NCBI RefSeq assembly: GCF_020520425.1
Contig: NC_079487.1
Span: forward strand, 125,324,385-125,388,384
Source: Spinacia oleracea
Taxonomy: Eukaryota; Streptophyta; Magnoliopsida; Caryophyllales; Amaranthaceae
DNA length: 64,000 nt
Reading direction: 5' to 3'
Shown: positions 23,079 through 36,749 of the stretch, in pieces
How the letters are laid out: every line of letters begins with the position of its first letter
Numbering within the stretch: position 1 is the stretch's first letter
Made by a program: the position numbers and the translations under genes
Notes under the pieces: generated by a model
What the model saw: only the letters and a program-made list of their open reading frames with translations
Told to the model about the DNA's origin: nothing
The model's database searches: none

Positions 23079-26000
23079 TCAACATTTTAAAGGCCTCTGA
23101 TAATGTGGAGGCAAGGACGGACAATTTTCATTCATGTTTGCATATGGCTCTATGGTGTTATATTCGGGCAGCTCCATGTGATACTCCCCGAGAATCTGGC
23201 AAAATGGAACCTTCCCTTTCTCATTGTTACACCACCTCGGCAACCGTGTTGTGTTGCTCTCGAATATTTTCAGCATATATGCATCGCGGATCTGCAGTTT
23301 TAATGATACGTCCATGTTGAAATACGGTAACCAAAACAGGGAGGTATAATAATTTTAAAAAAAAACAAAAATATTTGGATAGAGAAATAGTAGTACTTAC
23401 TGTGAACTCTGTTACTTGAATAGAATCATAAAAAGGATGAAAGACTCCAGCCTCTTTATACATTGCAAGGATGAAGGCAACACATGTTGTGGATTTACCA
23501 TCACTGTATATCCATTCATCTTGCTCTGGGATGGTTAACAATTTCTCAAATGCAATGCCTCGTTTCTCAATCTCCAATAGGATTTCATACAAGTCCAAGC
23601 CCTGAATGAAATTTCGGACAATACATTATAGCGACCAAGAAAATGATACATAGCCATTACTGTCAGCAAAAAGATAGTGAGTAAAGGATAGAAGCCGATA
23701 AGGTTGTTCCACTCCAGTTTCATGCAGAAAAGCAAAGACTTCTAGTTTTCCAGTTAGTCAATTGTAGCCACTGTCAAATATTCAGTCTGCTGTATACACA
23801 TGCTTCTTTACTTTTTTATAAAAAATCTAACCCAAAAGAATATCAAGCAGAAGCTTTGTCACAGTTGGAACCTACGATAAGACTCCTTAGGAAAAGACAT
23901 CTGATATTGTGAAAGCTACATTGAGAAGCAGGTCAGAACATAAAAGAAAGTCACCAATTGAAATCACCTCTAGTGAGATGGAAAATTAAAATAATTCCAG
24001 AACAATCTCCCCATCTTGAACCAAAACCTGGAAACTAACTAGGAAAGTAGTCCGTATTTACTGCAATTTAAACATCAGCTGTGTGTCCTAAAAGGATGGG
24101 TGTGTTGTATTTATGCCTGGTATTATAACGACCAGGGTACAAGTTATTGACCAAAGCAATGTACATCAAAGATCATAGAGCAGTATAGGCATCAAGAGGA
24201 AAATACGCTATTACTACTGCCTTTGTACTCTGTTTTAATCTATTTTACTTCCGACTCCAGTAAGAACAAAAACAGTTAACTCATCTAATGGCAAAAAACA
24301 TAGTTTTGGGTCAAGAAATTTAGAAAGAGAGGGGAACGGTGCTTGACATGCATACCTCAGTTCCAAGTCTCTTATTTAAAGCCTCGTTCCACATATTTGC
24401 TGCATATGCTGGCTGTACTCTAGTCCACATAGACATGACAGAAATGACCTGCAGCATTATAGACAGAGACTGAATGAGCCACCCCCCCTATAGTTAAATA
24501 GATCATATGACAATAAAATTCAAATCCGGGACTAAATACTTCATTTCACTAACGCCAACTTCAAACATGTTTTGTTGCTAGACATACATATGAAAATTAT
24601 AAAGGAATAAAAAGAAGCAAATCAAAAAAAATCTTATCAAAGATAGCAAAAAAGATATAACACGGACTAGAGGTATACCAAGTGAGCATCAAGAGGAGGT
24701 GGAAAGTTGTCGCCTATGGTATCAATCCAACTAAATATCATGTTATGGTAACCATATGGTTTTCCTGACATGCTTCGTGCAAATTCCCAAGCAGCAGTAG
24801 AGTTGAATTTTGCACGCACATCGGGATGCAAGGGCAGCAAACCTATCTGTGGGTTGGAATTGTCCATCAACGCAAGTCTCCACCATTCATCCCATGGAAT
24901 GATCGCAATAACTTCTTCACCCTGCAATAGCAAATGACTGAATGAGTAAACCCAAACCTTGGATATAAGGAACAAACTAGCATTACTTTCAAGATTCTTC
25001 TCTAAATATTCACAAGTAATTTAGATACCTTTTCATTCTCATGGCCTGATTCACCAACCCAAAGATTACCCTGCTCATCTTTTAGGCAAACAGCCGTATG
25101 ACCAGCAAATGCCCCGGTGACCCATTTCTCTAGTGTCTCAAATCCACCCCAACGACCACGAATCTTTGAAACAGCAATAAAGTCACCAGAATGGACATCC
25201 TCAGGATTAATAATCGTCTGCCAAGGTAGAGGACGCTTCTTAAATGTTGCACCCATGTGCTTCTCAAGAAAAGCTAAGTTAGCATGCTGACCCCAAACAG
25301 AGTCAGAAAATAGAGGCAAAACGTCCACCAAAGAAAGGAAAGTCCCCAGCATTCCAGATGGCATTAGGAACACAGAAATACCGTGTTGTTTTACCTGCTC
25401 CATGGCCAGTCAGAAAGTTAATTGTTTGTCCCGACATTAGATACAAACATTAAACAAAACAGACTAGAACTAAACCATACATATTCCAGCTCAGCAGCTT
25501 CCTCCCAAGAATCTATCTTGAGCGTATGCTCACTTGAGGCAAAGTAATAATCCCAAGTAACCCTGTAGGGAGTTGCAAAAACATAAAGATCCATACAGGT
25601 ATAACTGTGGGCTGAAGATGTCTGCAAAAAACCAGGTAAGGAGGTCAACACAGGAATATAGTCAAGAAACTTAGCTGATAGCTTATCAAAAAAAACAGCA
25701 GAATATTGATAATAGTTCAAGAATCTTCATCCAGCAAACAACATGGAAATTTTATCACTAATTATGAATCCAATACGAACCCGGACTTCCGAATGTTGGA
25801 ATAAATGCTTTAAATTAGTGGTTAGTTAGTTCCTAACTTCCTATTACTTATGAGCATGCGTTAGTTGCTTAGGCTTTTTGTGTTAGGGTAGTTAGTGTGT
25901 TGTCCACTAAATAGGATAATGGGATTGCTTTTCCTATTTTATAATAAGTAATTATTTGCCTTGTTATATATAGCTTCTTCCTACGTACATTCTGCTATTT

Positions 26001-26682
26001 GCTATTCTATTTCCCTCTCTTGTTAATGCCGAACTGTTCGTGATTATCAGTTTATGTATGATGTTAGCAAACTGCAGAGTACATAGACTGTTTTGTTTCA
26101 TGATCAAGCAAAAAGATGAAAGATTTCCACCCAAAACACCAAGTCACCAATCTATATTATACTTCAATATGAACACAAAAATGTCAGAAAACTGAACTGC
26201 ATAACAACCAATCTAAAAATTTGACCCAAATTATGCAATCAAACAGCTTATATACAAAAATCAGACCCACCCAATAACAAATTATGGTCAAGAAACACAA
26301 TAAAAAATGCAATCATTAATAACACTGATCGACACGTTATTTTGCCATGAAATAATACCTTAAGGTGAAGAAGACCACCACCCAAGCCCTTATCGCCGGA
26401 ATCAGTGAACTCAAGGCGAGCAGTATTCTCATAAAAGCAAGCCCCTTTCCATTGAATTGACTCATTATTTTGGGGAGAAATCGAACCCACGAAAGAAGGC
26501 AGCAAATCAACCGCACTGTGAAGATTATTAAGTACAGGCCATGAAATTTGGCGTGGTAAAACTGGAAGAACATCGTTAACCCTAAAGGGAACCTTTAATG
26601 CATCGCCCAAATTCAAATTAAACCCTAACCCTAGAAAAATTATGAACAGCAGAGCTAATTGGGGTTTTTTGGTTTGAATCAT
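23079..26682 (-). CDS. Secreted/ER-luminal protein with permuted papain-like (YiiX/C92-like) active-site pattern
   Basis: Seven exons on the minus strand join in phase to 526 codons: 26682-26359, 25621-25481, 25394-25029, 24921-24679, 24448-24356, 23601-23401, 23291-23079. Residues 1-28 form a signal peptide (hydrophobic LALLFIIFLGLGF core). The middle has SGDFIAV followed by AGHTAV (His about 254) and WVGES (Glu about 270). Much later comes STTCVAFILAMYKEAG with Cys about 429. The order His, acidic residue, then Cys is that of circularly permuted NlpC/P60-papain amidases (YiiX/YebB, peptidase family C92), where the catalytic Cys follows the His. The protein is conserved and single-copy-like in plants as far as I recall, with no assigned function. 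The substrate is unknown, and hydrolase activity is inferred from the motif only. No internal stop or frame break occurs. Confidence 0.85.
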
Positions 26683-26790
26683 ACTGTAAATTAGGGTTTT
26701 TCGGAAGTAAATGAATGGGAATTTGAGGTGAGAGAGAACTTGAGAGACAAATTTGGGGTTGTTGTTATCGATCCATCTGTGGAATTGGGG

Positions 26791-26830
26791 GAGAGAGAAA
26801 GAGAAAGAGAAAGAGAAAGAGAAAGAGAAG
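26791..26830. repeat. GAGAAA microsatellite upstream of the C92-like gene
   Basis: About six tandem GAGAAA units lie 110-150 bp upstream of the start codon of the minus-strand gene, where its 5' UTR or promoter should be. Read in the gene's direction it is a CT-rich tract, common in plant leaders. Confidence 0.8.
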
Positions 26831-27838
26831 ACGTGTGTGGATGATTTCGGTGGGTATTATTCAACTGAGTTCGTTAGTTTATTTTATTTTATTTTATTTT
26901 TTAAATGAAAACTGGGAGTTAGTTGGAATTGATTAATTGATTAGAATTTTATTTTATTTTTATTAATTTTGAGGAAACAGTTGGATTTGCCAAATTAGAA
27001 CTTTATAGATGATGATGCGCTTTTTTTGACTCCGAGTCCAAGTCATTGTAGAAAATATCACAAAATACTTTACACTATATTTCAAAAAAAAAAAAAAAAA
27101 TTACAAAGAAATTCAAATTAGGGATCACTTTTTTTCTAAATTTGAATCTATCCAATCTGATCTAAAGAAAAAAAAAACTGAAATTATGAAAAAGTCAACG
27201 CAAATGGATCAAATGATTCATATTTTGAATACAAATACAAGATAATTCAATAAACATCCAAGCAATATATTTAATTCACTGGTAAAGATTTCTGCCACTT
27301 GTCACTATTACCTGATTATTTTTTTTATTAGATAAGCTTATTTAAGAAGATTTTCTTGCGCTATGGGAAAAATGACCATATCTGGTTAACCACCCTACCT
27401 ATACAAGTCTACGTTTGAATCACTCTCGAACATTTTGCAACTGATGGGGCTCGGCCATGTACTTCTAGTTCACAAGGTTAGTTCCACCAACTCTAATAAC
27501 GTGTGTTGATTTAGTTAGCTACTTAGAAGTCTGGCATCGAATAGTATCATTACTACTCTAAATACCAATGCAATTCTGATGCTGGAAAACATAACCTATC
27601 TATATTTTCTTAAAAGCTTAGTTATCCCAACCAATCCATTCAAAGGAAAAAGTCTGATCCAAAATTTCAAAACGAATTAGATGAACAAAATTTGATTGCT
27701 TGTTTGGAAAAATTTGGGTCAAACATAGACCTTCGGAAATCCAACATGTTGTCATGTTCCTATCTAACGGGATTAGGCATCTTAATTGATCATCCAATGT
27801 AATGAAAGGGCTTATTTTCCTTTTGATGTTAAATGAGG
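26831..27838. other. Intergenic region between the two minus-strand genes
   Basis: Holds the promoter side of the C92-like gene, an (ATTTT)n stretch near 26880-26900, and AT-rich sequence. No gene, RNA or clear mobile element is seen. Confidence 0.5.
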
Positions 27839-30800
27839 TCATATCCCAAACAGGAAACAATTAGAATAGCAAGGGAGATGCAATGCAGTGTCTTCTACTG
27901 CCATCGGTTGCCTGAATGGATTTAACTGTATCTGCAAATACATAAAGAGCACCTGTTAAATGTTTGACATCTTCTTCGTAGAAGATGAAGATGAAGATGA
28001 AGATGAAGATGAGCAAGTACGTCTACTTACAGGAAGTGCCAGCTGGCAGCTCGTTGTGCTGCTCAGACAGCGAGCAGCTAGATGAGCAGCTTCTTCACAG
28101 TAGTCTGTAAAAACTGCAGGTGTTTTCAGCCCACGAATCAACTCCTGAGAAATTCGCCATTGAAGATTCAGGTAAAGCAATTTCTTATCTTCATATAGGG
28201 ACACTACAGGATATAAAGAGATTCTTAAAGTAGTATTAAAAGGCTTACAATTGTTTCCATCCAGCTTGGATAAGCAGCAACACCAGCATTTGGAGCAATG
28301 ATCAGATGTGGTAACGAATCCTGGAGATCAAACAGTGATAATATTAAAATTGTGCCCATTCCCTTCACATCTACAATATGAACTAATAAATCCTACCAGC
28401 ATCTCAAATAGATACATATAAAAAGGTAAATAGTGGAAGTTAAGACCTTTATTAGATCCCTAAACCGGTCATGATAGAAACCTTTAAAAAGCTGCAATGT
28501 CACCACAGTACTACTAGTAGTCTCACTGGGCACCTTGCACTTGCAATCTCTGTCGTCACAGTGTACATAAGTATGGAGATTGATCTTTTCACCATCCCTG
28601 CAGATTTAAAGGCAAAATAAGTCACAAACAGGAATCCTCAAATGTGGGGAGTCGGATTTGTAATATAAAAAAATTTAAAATGAAAACAACAGTTACAAGT
28701 TACAACCAGTAAGAAAACTGATACTCACATTAGCCCACTAATACTCACATTAGCCCACTAATACTCTTAAGTGTCAAGTAAAGTTCATAAGGGAAAACAA
28801 TTGAACTAAGGTCACTGCAAGGAAATAATATACAAAATGGAACACAGAATGGTGAACATCATGATAACATGGCATGACTGGATGAAAATTAGATCATAAT
28901 CTCTTGTTTAAATCCTATCACAAGCCAACCAATGAGGTCTTGGCCTAGTGGTTAAAACCGAGGGCCTGTGTAGGAGATAGGTCTCAGGTTCGAATTACCC
29001 GCCCCCATTTGTAATTTATATTGCTCTTGTGGCTCATTCACACCCAAAAAAAAGCCTAAAACTAAGGTAACAAAACAAACTTATTCATTTGTGTTTGGAT
29101 AACTTTTTGTTGTTATCTATAGACATCTTTGTCACAAACCCATAAGCATTTTAAGTTTGAGAAAACAAGCAACCAAGAGAATACGTTTTGGATTCCAAGT
29201 GTGTCAAGGGTAGCTCCCCAACCCCCACGCGTAAAGTCAACCCAACCTTAATGGTGGTTAACCTTAAAATTTGCCCAAAACCCCCTTCACAGGAACTAGC
29301 CTGTAAAATGTTTTCACTGCAAGGCAAAACCCAAAGCAGTATCAGAAAACTATTCAGAAGTAACTGACCTATACTCTGGAACAGCCGGTCCAACAAAATC
29401 TATATGCACATTATAGTCTGGGAAAAGTGCAAGCAATTCTCCAAAGACCGCAAGTTGGAAAAGCTCCTTATCAGGTCCTGCAGAATGTAGTGTTGCAGTT
29501 GAATAGTTAATCAAAGAAAAAGTTGGTGCCAACAAAAAGAAGCTGAACAGCAAAGCAAAAAATTGCCAATATACATACATTGTTAAAGAATCAAACAAAG
29601 AAATCCAATAGACAATTTCTTGCGTGTGAGCTGGTTTCAGAAGTGATGCAAATATATATATAATCAGGAAATAAACAATTACGAGTCATCGATCATAACC
29701 TCCATGATTTAATGATGCTTCTTAACGTTACACTCATTAGGTACCATACAGTTGGATTACGTCTCATACAGAATGTAGGATCAGTTACCATACAGGAAGA
29801 AATCAGAGGCTCTATCTCTCTCTCCCTAGAAAGAAACCGCTGATAGCTTTATGGATGTCCTTGCACCCATCGATAAGAATAGATTAGCTTTTAAAAGATA
29901 CAATAAAGGTGGAACTTGAGGAAGCTTTATAACTGTTCAGACTTTACTTATACTCCTACAAGACCTGGAATGATACAAACAAGCATGTGGCTATCTTTCT
30001 TCCAAGTGTACCAAGAGCTAAAATGATTGAATGTATCCAAAAAAAATTGTAACAACACACTTGTGTAGTTTGTATTGACAAGTAAGAAAAGAGCCAGCTC
30101 GCGAGAAAATACCCCCAGACTAAGATCCGATCTTTCTTAAAGACTGAAGTTGGGTAAGGAGTCAACATAAGCTAAGGGAGATGATTTTTCAGTTTGATGG
30201 ACCCAGGTGAAAGTGGAGTAGTGGAAACATCAAGAAGTAGACAAACCTACTTTTTTTATATTTCAAATGGCTGTAAAGGTCACCCTTATTTCTCACTGTC
30301 ACAAATCATAATGCACATGTTTTTCATGTGCCGGTAAGAGTAAGCTTGCAATTAATCACAATGGTGAAATTTATAGAAATTATTTGTATAAGGTGAGACC
30401 TTTTATTTCATCAACAAACCAGAAAATTGCTGAAAATACCATATACCAGGCATCTTCTTATTGACCACCTTCTCATTGCTAAAACCAACACACAGGCCCA
30501 ACCGTCCAATCACAGACAACTTCCTCAAGTGTTGATAAGAGATCAAGCAATAGATACAAAATCTAATTCTAAAGCCCTTTCAGTGCTAAAGAAACATAAC
30601 AAACTTCTGGACGAATACTATTAACATGTTAGAGGAAGAAAATGTGATAAACTCATTTAAACAGTAGTATGCGCTACAATCGAACATAAAGGGGACTCTG
30701 GACTTTCAACTAAATCCGGGAAGAGGATAGTAGTAACTCTAGTAAGGAGAAAAAGGAAGCACGTAAAGGTTAAGAGAAGGGATTCCATGAACTATCAACA

Positions 30801-33800
30801 ATAAGACGTAGCATTATCAAAAATAAATTGTTGTTACTTAAATAGAACAAGTCCACACTGCCCCTTTGCACACATTTAATACGGGGACCTAACTATGTCT
30901 AAACAGTTTGACACGTAAAATCTATTCCTGCTCTTACATTATTGGAAAGAAAGAGACAAAATGTGATCTTGTATAATCCTGAATAACAACACATTTCCCG
31001 ACAGTCCTGAGATAAAGATGAAGGCCATAAAATTACACAAGACAAATACATACCAAGATAGTGAATGTTGATGTCTTTACCACCATTTACACTACGCACT
31101 CTGCCAGCATTAAGTTGGAAAGCATGGTAAATTGTAAGGGGCTGCCATAAACAAGAGAGCATTGGTAAAAAAAACGATACTAACAACAAATAACTCCAAA
31201 GAATACCAGTATGGAAATGTAAACTGATAATATGTCGCATTTTAGCCTAAGAGCATTCAGCACAAATAAGCATATGAGCAATTCACATGTATTTGTTTGC
31301 ATCTTCTTGAGCAGAGCAATGAACTTTGTCTTATTATTAAATTTTCAAATCGCAAACATACCCCATGCAGCATACAGATAATAATTCAGAACTAAAGAAA
31401 GGGTAATAATTGCAACTTGGAAGTCTAAGAAAAGTGGTGTTAGTTTTGTACTTCTTCTGTAATTTTACCTGTATGTTAAAGGTTTTGTGATTGTCATAAG
31501 TATTTCTAGGAGTATTAGACTCGTAAAGAAAACAAGACTTCAGGATAGTATTGTTTTAGTGAAATTAGACTGTAGATTATTTTCTGGCCTTGTATGTACC
31601 CTTCCAATTCAGAAAAATAACTACCTAATAACTATATGACCAGCTTCTCCATTTTTTGGCTATAAAACTTGCCAATAAGATGCTAAGATTACCTTTTTCA
31701 TATAGTCAATTGAAAATTCCTTTTACCAAAACTAAAGTTAAAAATAAATTGAAAAGTTGGCTTAAAGCCTTTTACCGAACAAGGCCATTATGATTCAAGA
31801 TTATTTTCCCCACAACTATTAGTAGCAAAAGTTTTACATGATAACATAAATGAAAAATAATTTAAAACAAAGATAGTAATTAGGAAACCATACCATTACA
31901 CCAGGTTATTTGAAAAACTTAGGAGCCAAATCAATCCAGGTGACATTCACCTTTTTATAAAAAGTGTTGCAAATTTTCCATGCAAAGTAAAATACGTCCT
32001 ATCCAAACGAAACTACCAGGTTTCACATGCACATATGTCAAAAACATTTCACAATTTGTTTACGTGTTTGGAGGCTTAGTTGAAGCCAAAAAAAAGTTTC
32101 TTTATCATAATATAAACTGATATAGTCATAAATGAAATGCAGCATACAGCAATCTCCCTCCAGAGCTATGTCCTATGAAAAAGACGAGGTAAACTACATT
32201 CACTGCAGAAGAAGGATTAATGAAAGTAAAAGACATATGATATAAACTGTTAAAAGTCATAAATGAAATAAGGCATACAGCAATTTCCCTCCAGAACTAC
32301 GTCCTATGAAAAGACGAGGTAAACTGTATTCACCGCAAAAGAAGGATTAAAAAGACATTTCACACAACCGTACCCATTGAAGCAGCAAAGCAATGGGTGA
32401 ATCCAACGTGATGGATCTCCATTCATAGTATTCCTTCCAACAGCTTAACTGCTTTGACAATGGAGATATAGGGTCTGCATCAGATGTCATAAAACATGTC
32501 CCGTACAAGTTAATAAGTCTAAGAGTTGGCACAAGGGTGTTTATAATTTTAAAACCAAAGTGAGGGCTGGAATTAATTTGTCTTTCGAGAAAAGACTGGA
32601 CTATACTCAAAACCGTTTTCCAGCCAGTGATTCCTAGTAGAAAATTGTACTAGTCACACTTTGAAAGATGTTTAAATTTTTTTGCCATTTTTATTTCGGG
32701 GAGGGGGGAGGGGGGGTAAATGATGTAATCAAGGTTCAACGGTCTCCTTCTAAGACTTCACAAATCAGCAGACTTACTAAAAAAAGGAAACTATTAACTA
32801 TTAAGTATAACCAATGTGAAAGATCTAAACTAGGGAAGATAATGAAGCTATCAAGCTTGTCTTTCAAACTTAATAGAATAAACGAGAAATACCTTATGAG
32901 TTTCAATATACTACCTCCGTTCTTTAAAGTTCTTTACACTTACTATTTGCACGGACTCCGCTTTAATATTTAACCACTAATAGATCCAATTTCGTATGTG
33001 AAAAAAATATAAAAAGTTGACTTTCTGAAAATATATACCGAGACCAATTTAACAAGATTTTACATGATAAAATTTTGATGTATATAATAGTATGAATTTA
33101 CGGTCAAAGTTTTCATACTTTGGACACATATACCAAGGCGTAAAGAACTTTCAAGAACGGAGGTAGTAGATTTCATTTCACTAAATGTTGTGATTATTGA
33201 AGAAGTCGGAAAGTTGTTTTTTACAAAAAAATATATCAAAAAAACTAGAGGAATATTGTAATTAGAAGGATTAATTCCTCAATGAGAGGTTGTGAACCAA
33301 GCCTGATGTATCCAAACTTGACAAGCTCAAACTCAATTAGAGCTTGGGTTTCAGTTGCTGCAACTAGTGAAGTAGTGATCTTGAGCAAGGAGCCGAACTA
33401 CCCTAAGCTCAAGCTTAGGTATACTTGTTATCAGGTTATCACCCTAATCTAACCAAGGTAGACATCCTAAAGCAGGAGTTGGAAGGCACATACTGCATTT
33501 TGAATCAGGGTCCCCTCCCCCACCCTCAACACCTCTTCTTCTTCAAAGAAAAAATCTGAAGTCTTAACACGTGAAATTTTAAACCTAATAGCCTAAATTC
33601 TTAAAGCTTATAGCAAAATTAGCAATGTGCAAGTAGAATTTCCTGCAGGGGTAAAACCAAGAGACCTTAGACATATGAACTCCATCTTATATTTTTCTAC
33701 AAAGTACTCAAATATTAGTCACTTGTACCTGATTTAAAATGTAAATGTTATATCTTTATAGTTTATACCATCCCATAAAACAAGATAGATAATTTGATTA

Positions 33801-36416
33801 ATTTCAACGTAAAATCTCTTGCCAGAAAATTCTCATCACCAATCGACCAGCAAACCCAACTAAATGGTCAGCTATCCAACCTCTGAGAAAAATATACTTT
33901 TAGCCTTGTGTGTTGCCTCTATGACTTGTCTAAATCCTTGCCACAAGTTCAGGGGTCAAACCCGGCAGGAAAAAGCTGGCCTAGGTAGGCCTGCCATTAG
34001 TTTGGCCTAAAGGCAGGTGTTGAGTCTGTTGACTGGAATCACTGGAAGTCAGCCGCAGAGAGGAAACATGTCAACTGCTAGGAGAAATAACCCTTAATAA
34101 GCAAACTTTGGTTCGTACCAACAACCCTGAATCTTGAATTAGGAGGAAAAGATCTCCGACTTCGGATTTCTGAGGAGCAAACGCAAACCAAAAGACAATG
34201 TAGGATTGCTGGAAGTTTGAAATGGTGAAACGATGATAAAATTTGTGAGCTTGAACTCATTTGACTATGGCCCTTTCGGAATCTTGCTTCTCTATACTCC
34301 AAAACCATCAGCGACGGTCATTTAAATTATTTTTGGTACTAAACCGGTAAAGAGGGTGATCGCTTCCAAAATAGGTGCTTATTAAAAAAAACAGGAAGAC
34401 ATGGAGGTCTTGGACACACTAGAGAACTATTACTGGTTGAATTTGTGAACATGAGTGAACTTAGCAGGTACAGAGGATACTTTTCCCTAACTCTCCTCCA
34501 AGCCACTCATCCCCCTTTCCCCATACACACGAACGAAAAAATCACAACAACTTTGAAACTTCAAAGTCTTGTTACGAAAAGCATAGCCAACTCAAGGGGG
34601 TTCTGATATTTCAGTTCTCTCAGTCCCCAGTCCAAACAAGTTTTGGACAGACAAACACCCCTATCAGGTACTAGAGACAAGCAGAAAGTATTACCACCAC
34701 AAGGAACCAATGTGCTTGAAAGGTTCCAACACTTGATCAACCTATGAAAGCGGATTCAAATGAATTTTTTTAGTGGTGAAATTGCAATAGTTTCAATCAC
34801 AATCAAGTGAAAAATACATTATTTCGGATATCATAGGAGCAAAGGGATGAACATACGCTGGGAAATTGGGACAGATGTTGGAAACCCCACAAGAGCATTC
34901 ACATGACCACATTCCTATCTTATGAAGGCTCCTCCTTGACAGAAACGCACATCTACTCTCCTCTTCTTCCAAAATCTACATGCATCAACAAACACCACAG
35001 ATAAGGAGACAAGTAAAGCTTCATAAAGCCACTGTTATATACACATAACAGTGTGTAAACACATAAATGGTACCTGAAGTGTAGCTTCTTCACAAAATGT
35101 GAATGGAAATGTGTTCAATATGTCAGCATCTCTCATTTGTTCCTCTAACCTTTCACATTCTTCCTTGTGATCACTCCAATGAGAAATCTGAAACAAATAT
35201 TTCAATGGCAGAAATATTAAAATATAATACGGCGTATTTCCTGATTAAAGGTTGGATCCTATAACGTGACTAGTGCACAACTAAAACAACCAATATTGCA
35301 ACGATTGTTTCCACAGCAAGAAACCAACCTCCAGGAATCTGAATGTCAATACATTATCAATAACCATAATTCACTTTACAGAATGAGTTCCTGAGGCTTA
35401 TCAATTATATCATAAATGTTGGGTCACCAATAGTTCGGTGTACCTACGCTAATTTTTCCTTCAAAAAATATATCAGTCTATTCAGCCCTCTCACCACTGC
35501 CAAACTCAGTGTTACCTAATTCTTTAATCACCCCGCGAACCGAAAAAGCCAATACATGAAAATTGTATAATTTTGGTCTGATTTAGCAAATTAGGTAGCG
35601 GATTGCGTAACTGTGCCCAGTATCATACTAGCGAATCAGGTAACAGTGGCCAAACCTATAAAAATCTGGAATCCCCTTCATTGTTGATGTATGAATGACC
35701 ATAAATAAGCCAAAAGCTACATGAGGAGAGTGAGTAATCATTTCTGAAAGCTCACAAAGTTACAAGGGAAAATGAAACCTTTCCCTGTATATGCATTTCA
35801 GAGCTAGGTAGGAGCTACATGTGTCTTTGATGAGAACCAAAAACTGGCTAATCAGGACAAGAAGCATCATTGATTTATAGGAGAAAGTCGGAGTTTGAGA
35901 ACGAAACAAACTCAAACATTTTAATCAGACTTATCCAATGCTGAAGCAAAACAGATTGCTTACTCTGCCACAAGTTTTAAAACATCCTAACTCCGAAATG
36001 AAACAAAACCTGTTAAAGAGTTCTTAAGTTTACACCCAAATATGCTCCACAGCAGTATAATCCGCAGTTCAAAATATCATACAAATTCAAAATAATTAAT
36101 TCTTTCATATGATCATTACCCATCATATATTTCTCAATCAACCACCAAAGTATCACAGTTATAAATAAATAAATTCAACATTTATGAAATACCCAACAAA
36201 AACAGGACAACCAAAACATGAAAAGAAATATCAGATTGTAAAATCAACCAAAAACCAAACCCTAATTACAGGACGACGATGATGAAGATTAAAAGGAGGA
36301 GAGAGAGTGGTAACCTGGTGAGAGAGTGAACAATAGGCTACAGCACCGCAACGAGCACACCGTCTTACTGGTGGACCTACGCAACGAGTGCCTCTTCCAT
36401 TTGCCGCGCACTCCAT
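27839..36416 (-). CDS. MYND-type zinc finger protein with MSS51-like C-terminal domain
   Basis: Eleven exons join in phase to 369 codons: 36416-36315, 35187-35074, 34975-34857, 34741-34695, 32474-32374, 31141-31054, 29477-29369, 28597-28447, 28320-28249, 28144-28031, 27931-27839. The N-terminus is a MYND finger with candidate ligands Cys3, Cys12, Cys20, Cys23, Cys29, His33, His41 and Cys45. Later exons give the plant ZMYND15/MSS51-type core: a second cysteine cluster with GMWSCECSCG, YYEWR, INIHYLG, ELFQLAVFGELLALFP, VHIDFVGPAVP, LIIAPNAGVAAYPSW and FTDYCEEAA, ending with LPCYSNCFLF. In yeast, Mss51 acts in COX1 expression, but the plant relatives have no settled role and MYND fingers usually bind proteins. 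The 47-bp exon 4 is the least certain; it is supported by phase and by WNLSS...PCG. The start at 36416 is preferred over an upstream in-frame ATG (36536) because the finger begins there. Confidence 0.85.
27979..28013. repeat. (GATGAA)n microsatellite in the last intron of the MYND gene
   Basis: Tandem GATGAA units lie inside intron 10 (27932-28030). On the coding strand they read as serine codons, so intron retention would replace the conserved C-terminus with a polyserine tail. Confidence 0.8.
28930..29050 (+). mobile_element. tRNA-derived SINE in an intron of the MYND gene
   Basis: Has a Pol III A box TGGCCTAGTGG (near 28941) and a B box GGTTCGAATTACC (near 28988) at tRNA-like spacing, then a short body ending in an A-rich tail near 29050. 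A flanking AAGCC pair could be a short target duplication but is weak. The orientation opposes the host gene. Confidence 0.65.
32111..32351. repeat. Tandem duplication, about 130-bp period, in a MYND-gene intron
   Basis: Two adjacent diverged copies begin 'tataaactg' at 32111 and 32241. They share 'gcatacagcaat', 'ctccctccaga' less exactly, and 'gacgaggtaaact'. The second copy ends beside exon 5, whose donor is at 32373. Confidence 0.7.
32909..33168. mobile_element. Stowaway-type MITE in a MYND-gene intron
   Basis: CTACCTCCGTTCTT at the left and AAGAACGGAGGTAG at the right are inverted copies, flanked by TA. The 260-bp length and interior resemble the copies at 3249 and 4352. Confidence 0.82.
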
Positions 36417-36749
36417 TTTTGGTGCAGTCAAGTGTGCCACCAAATGGCTTTTTTCTTTTTCTTTTTTTTTTGTGTGCTTATTATAGCTTCGGTGTATTTT
36501 GAGCTGCTTATACATTTCAGGGCCTTTTTGGACCATCGTGAGTCCACCCGACCCAGGTTAGCGACTTAACGGGTTAGACTCTTTAGTAGTGCGGGAATAG
36601 TAAGAGGAATCCTCCAATTCGTGGACTATGGACCGTGGTACACATAGAGAATGGTGCACCAAAAGAACATATGTGCATAAGCAAAAGAACATGACACTAC
36701 GGTAAAAGAACATGCGATATAATATTTCACTTTTTTGTTATAAAAATAA

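Noticed and set aside
27956..28030. Polyserine C-terminus of the MYND protein
   Set aside because: A GTAAGT donor at 28030 and a conserved terminal exon at 27839-27931 in correct phase show this is intron.
28930..29010. Functional tRNA gene
   Set aside because: A and B boxes are present but I see no convincing cloverleaf or acceptor stem, and a SINE body and A-rich tail follow.
36417..36536. N-terminal extension of the MYND protein from an upstream ATG
   Set aside because: The lysine-rich extension looks non-conserved, and the family begins at the Met just before the first finger cysteine.
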